The notes under the pieces are model-generated. The model was given only the letters and a program-made list of their open reading frames with translations, ran no database searches and was not told the origin of the DNA. Shown one piece after another: positions 63,676-64,000 of a stretch of 64,000 nt of DNA (position 1 is its first letter; the number at the start of each line of letters is the position of its first letter). A program made the translations under genes and the position numbers. The DNA lies in assembly GCF_000344805.1 (NCBI RefSeq), contig NC_020453.1:8102001-8166000 (forward strand), given 5' to 3'. The stretch comes from Bradyrhizobium oligotrophicum S58 (GTDB lineage Bacteria > Pseudomonadota > Alphaproteobacteria > Rhizobiales > Xanthobacteraceae).

Positions 63676-64000
63676 CTATACAACAATCCGCTCTTGCGGA
63701 TTGTTCAGAAGGCCAACCGCGTCGTCGTATCCATCAACCCCTTCGCAGGCTGCAGCGCGCGGTGTGCGGCCCCCTAGCTGCACAAATGCCCCTTCGAGCC
63801 ATTGCTGCGCAGCCTTGGCATCACCGAAATTCGAACGAGCGACCTCCTCCAGCTTATGTACGCGCGCGATGCGCACCTCGGCCAACGGATCGTGCGGATC
63901 CTGCTGCACACCTGCCGGAATGTACCAGCCGAGGGAGCCACCAATCACCGCACCGAACAACGTCACGAGGATGACGAGATCGTAGCCGGTACGCGGATCG
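63676..64000 (-). CDS. Partial protein with TM segment and DUF2384-like C-terminus
   Basis: The frame is open to the window edge, so the 5' end is missing. Reading inward: a hydrophobic stretch (YDLVILVTLFGAVIGGSLGW), a short linker, then a helical C-terminus (LEEVARSNFGDAKAAQQWLE, GGRTPRAAACEGVDGYDDAV) that resembles the DUF2384 toxin-binding domain of Xre/MbcA/ParS antitoxins. A membrane-anchored DUF2384 protein is unusual. No RES partner is seen in the remaining bases. Confidence 0.55.
   Translation of the reverse strand, partial: DPRTGYDLVILVTLFGAVIGGSLGWYIPAGVQQDPHDPLAEVRIARVHKLEEVARSNFGDAKAAQQWLEGAFVQLGGRTPRAAACEGVDGYDDAVGLLNNPQERIVV

Noticed and set aside
63412..63777. Plus-strand frames across the right attachment site
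   Set aside because: They translate the tRNA 3' half and flanks; no coding features.

Overview
The window looks like chromosome of a Bradyrhizobium-type alphaproteobacterium: high GC, a complete Liv-type ABC operon, an HWE/HisKA_2-type sensor kinase, Omp25-like porin, PHB-depolymerase-family esterase, and palindromic intergenic repeats. I infer this from gene content; no 16S or marker gene is present.

Core left part (1-27.5 kb): a 5' fragment of a GH13 alpha-glucosidase, an MBL hydrolase, an esterase, a luciferase-like flavin oxidoreductase, a response regulator, a MerR regulator with a textbook 19-bp-spacer promoter facing a Cys-rich membrane protein and a YnfA protein, an outer-membrane barrel, several hypotheticals, a cytochrome P450, an SDR, a sensor kinase, the liv operon (18.4-23.2 kb) bracketed by two GGDEF/EAL proteins, and YccF.

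Genomic island (27,591-63,464, about 35.9 kb): it is inserted inside the anticodon loop/stem of a tRNA-Arg(CCG) gene, splitting it into a 5' half (27,559-27,601) and a 3' half (63,454-63,498) that share the 11-bp core CTCCGAAGGCA. The island brings a complete tRNA-Arg(CCG) with a compensated anticodon-stem pair (27,726-27,802), a tyrosine integrase at the other end, and matching GCGTAAGCA-type repeats near both ends that look like integrase arm sites.

The island is packed with conflict-system genes. Left to right: XRE regulator and small hypotheticals; a minus-strand group (HEPN-like, SRAP, unknown); a RES-Xre toxin-antitoxin pair; divergent from it, a four-gene ubiquitin-like conjugation operon in the order Ubl, E2, JAB protease, E1 (the BilABCD order); a four-gene minus-strand operon of TerB-domain protein, BrxD-like ATPase and Lhr-like helicase (Shango-like) plus a TM0106-type nuclease-helicase; a remnant Ti-type mobilisation module (traD, traC, oriT, traA) and an AlpA regulator; an MNT-HEPN pair with palindromic operators; an ExoI-ImmA-XRE operon; and, divergent from that, a six-gene operon (55,037-61,640) of cNMP-binding class III cyclase, a two-cyclase-domain protein, an E2-fold Cys-rich protein, an unknown possible nuclease, a DUF2235 phospholipase-like hydrolase and a HEPN-motif protein. 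This last operon is the best candidate for a little-described defence system: cyclase signalling, an E2-like modifier without E1 or ubiquitin, and three candidate effectors, all translationally coupled.

Right of the island only a partial gene with a membrane segment and a DUF2384-like C-terminus is visible.
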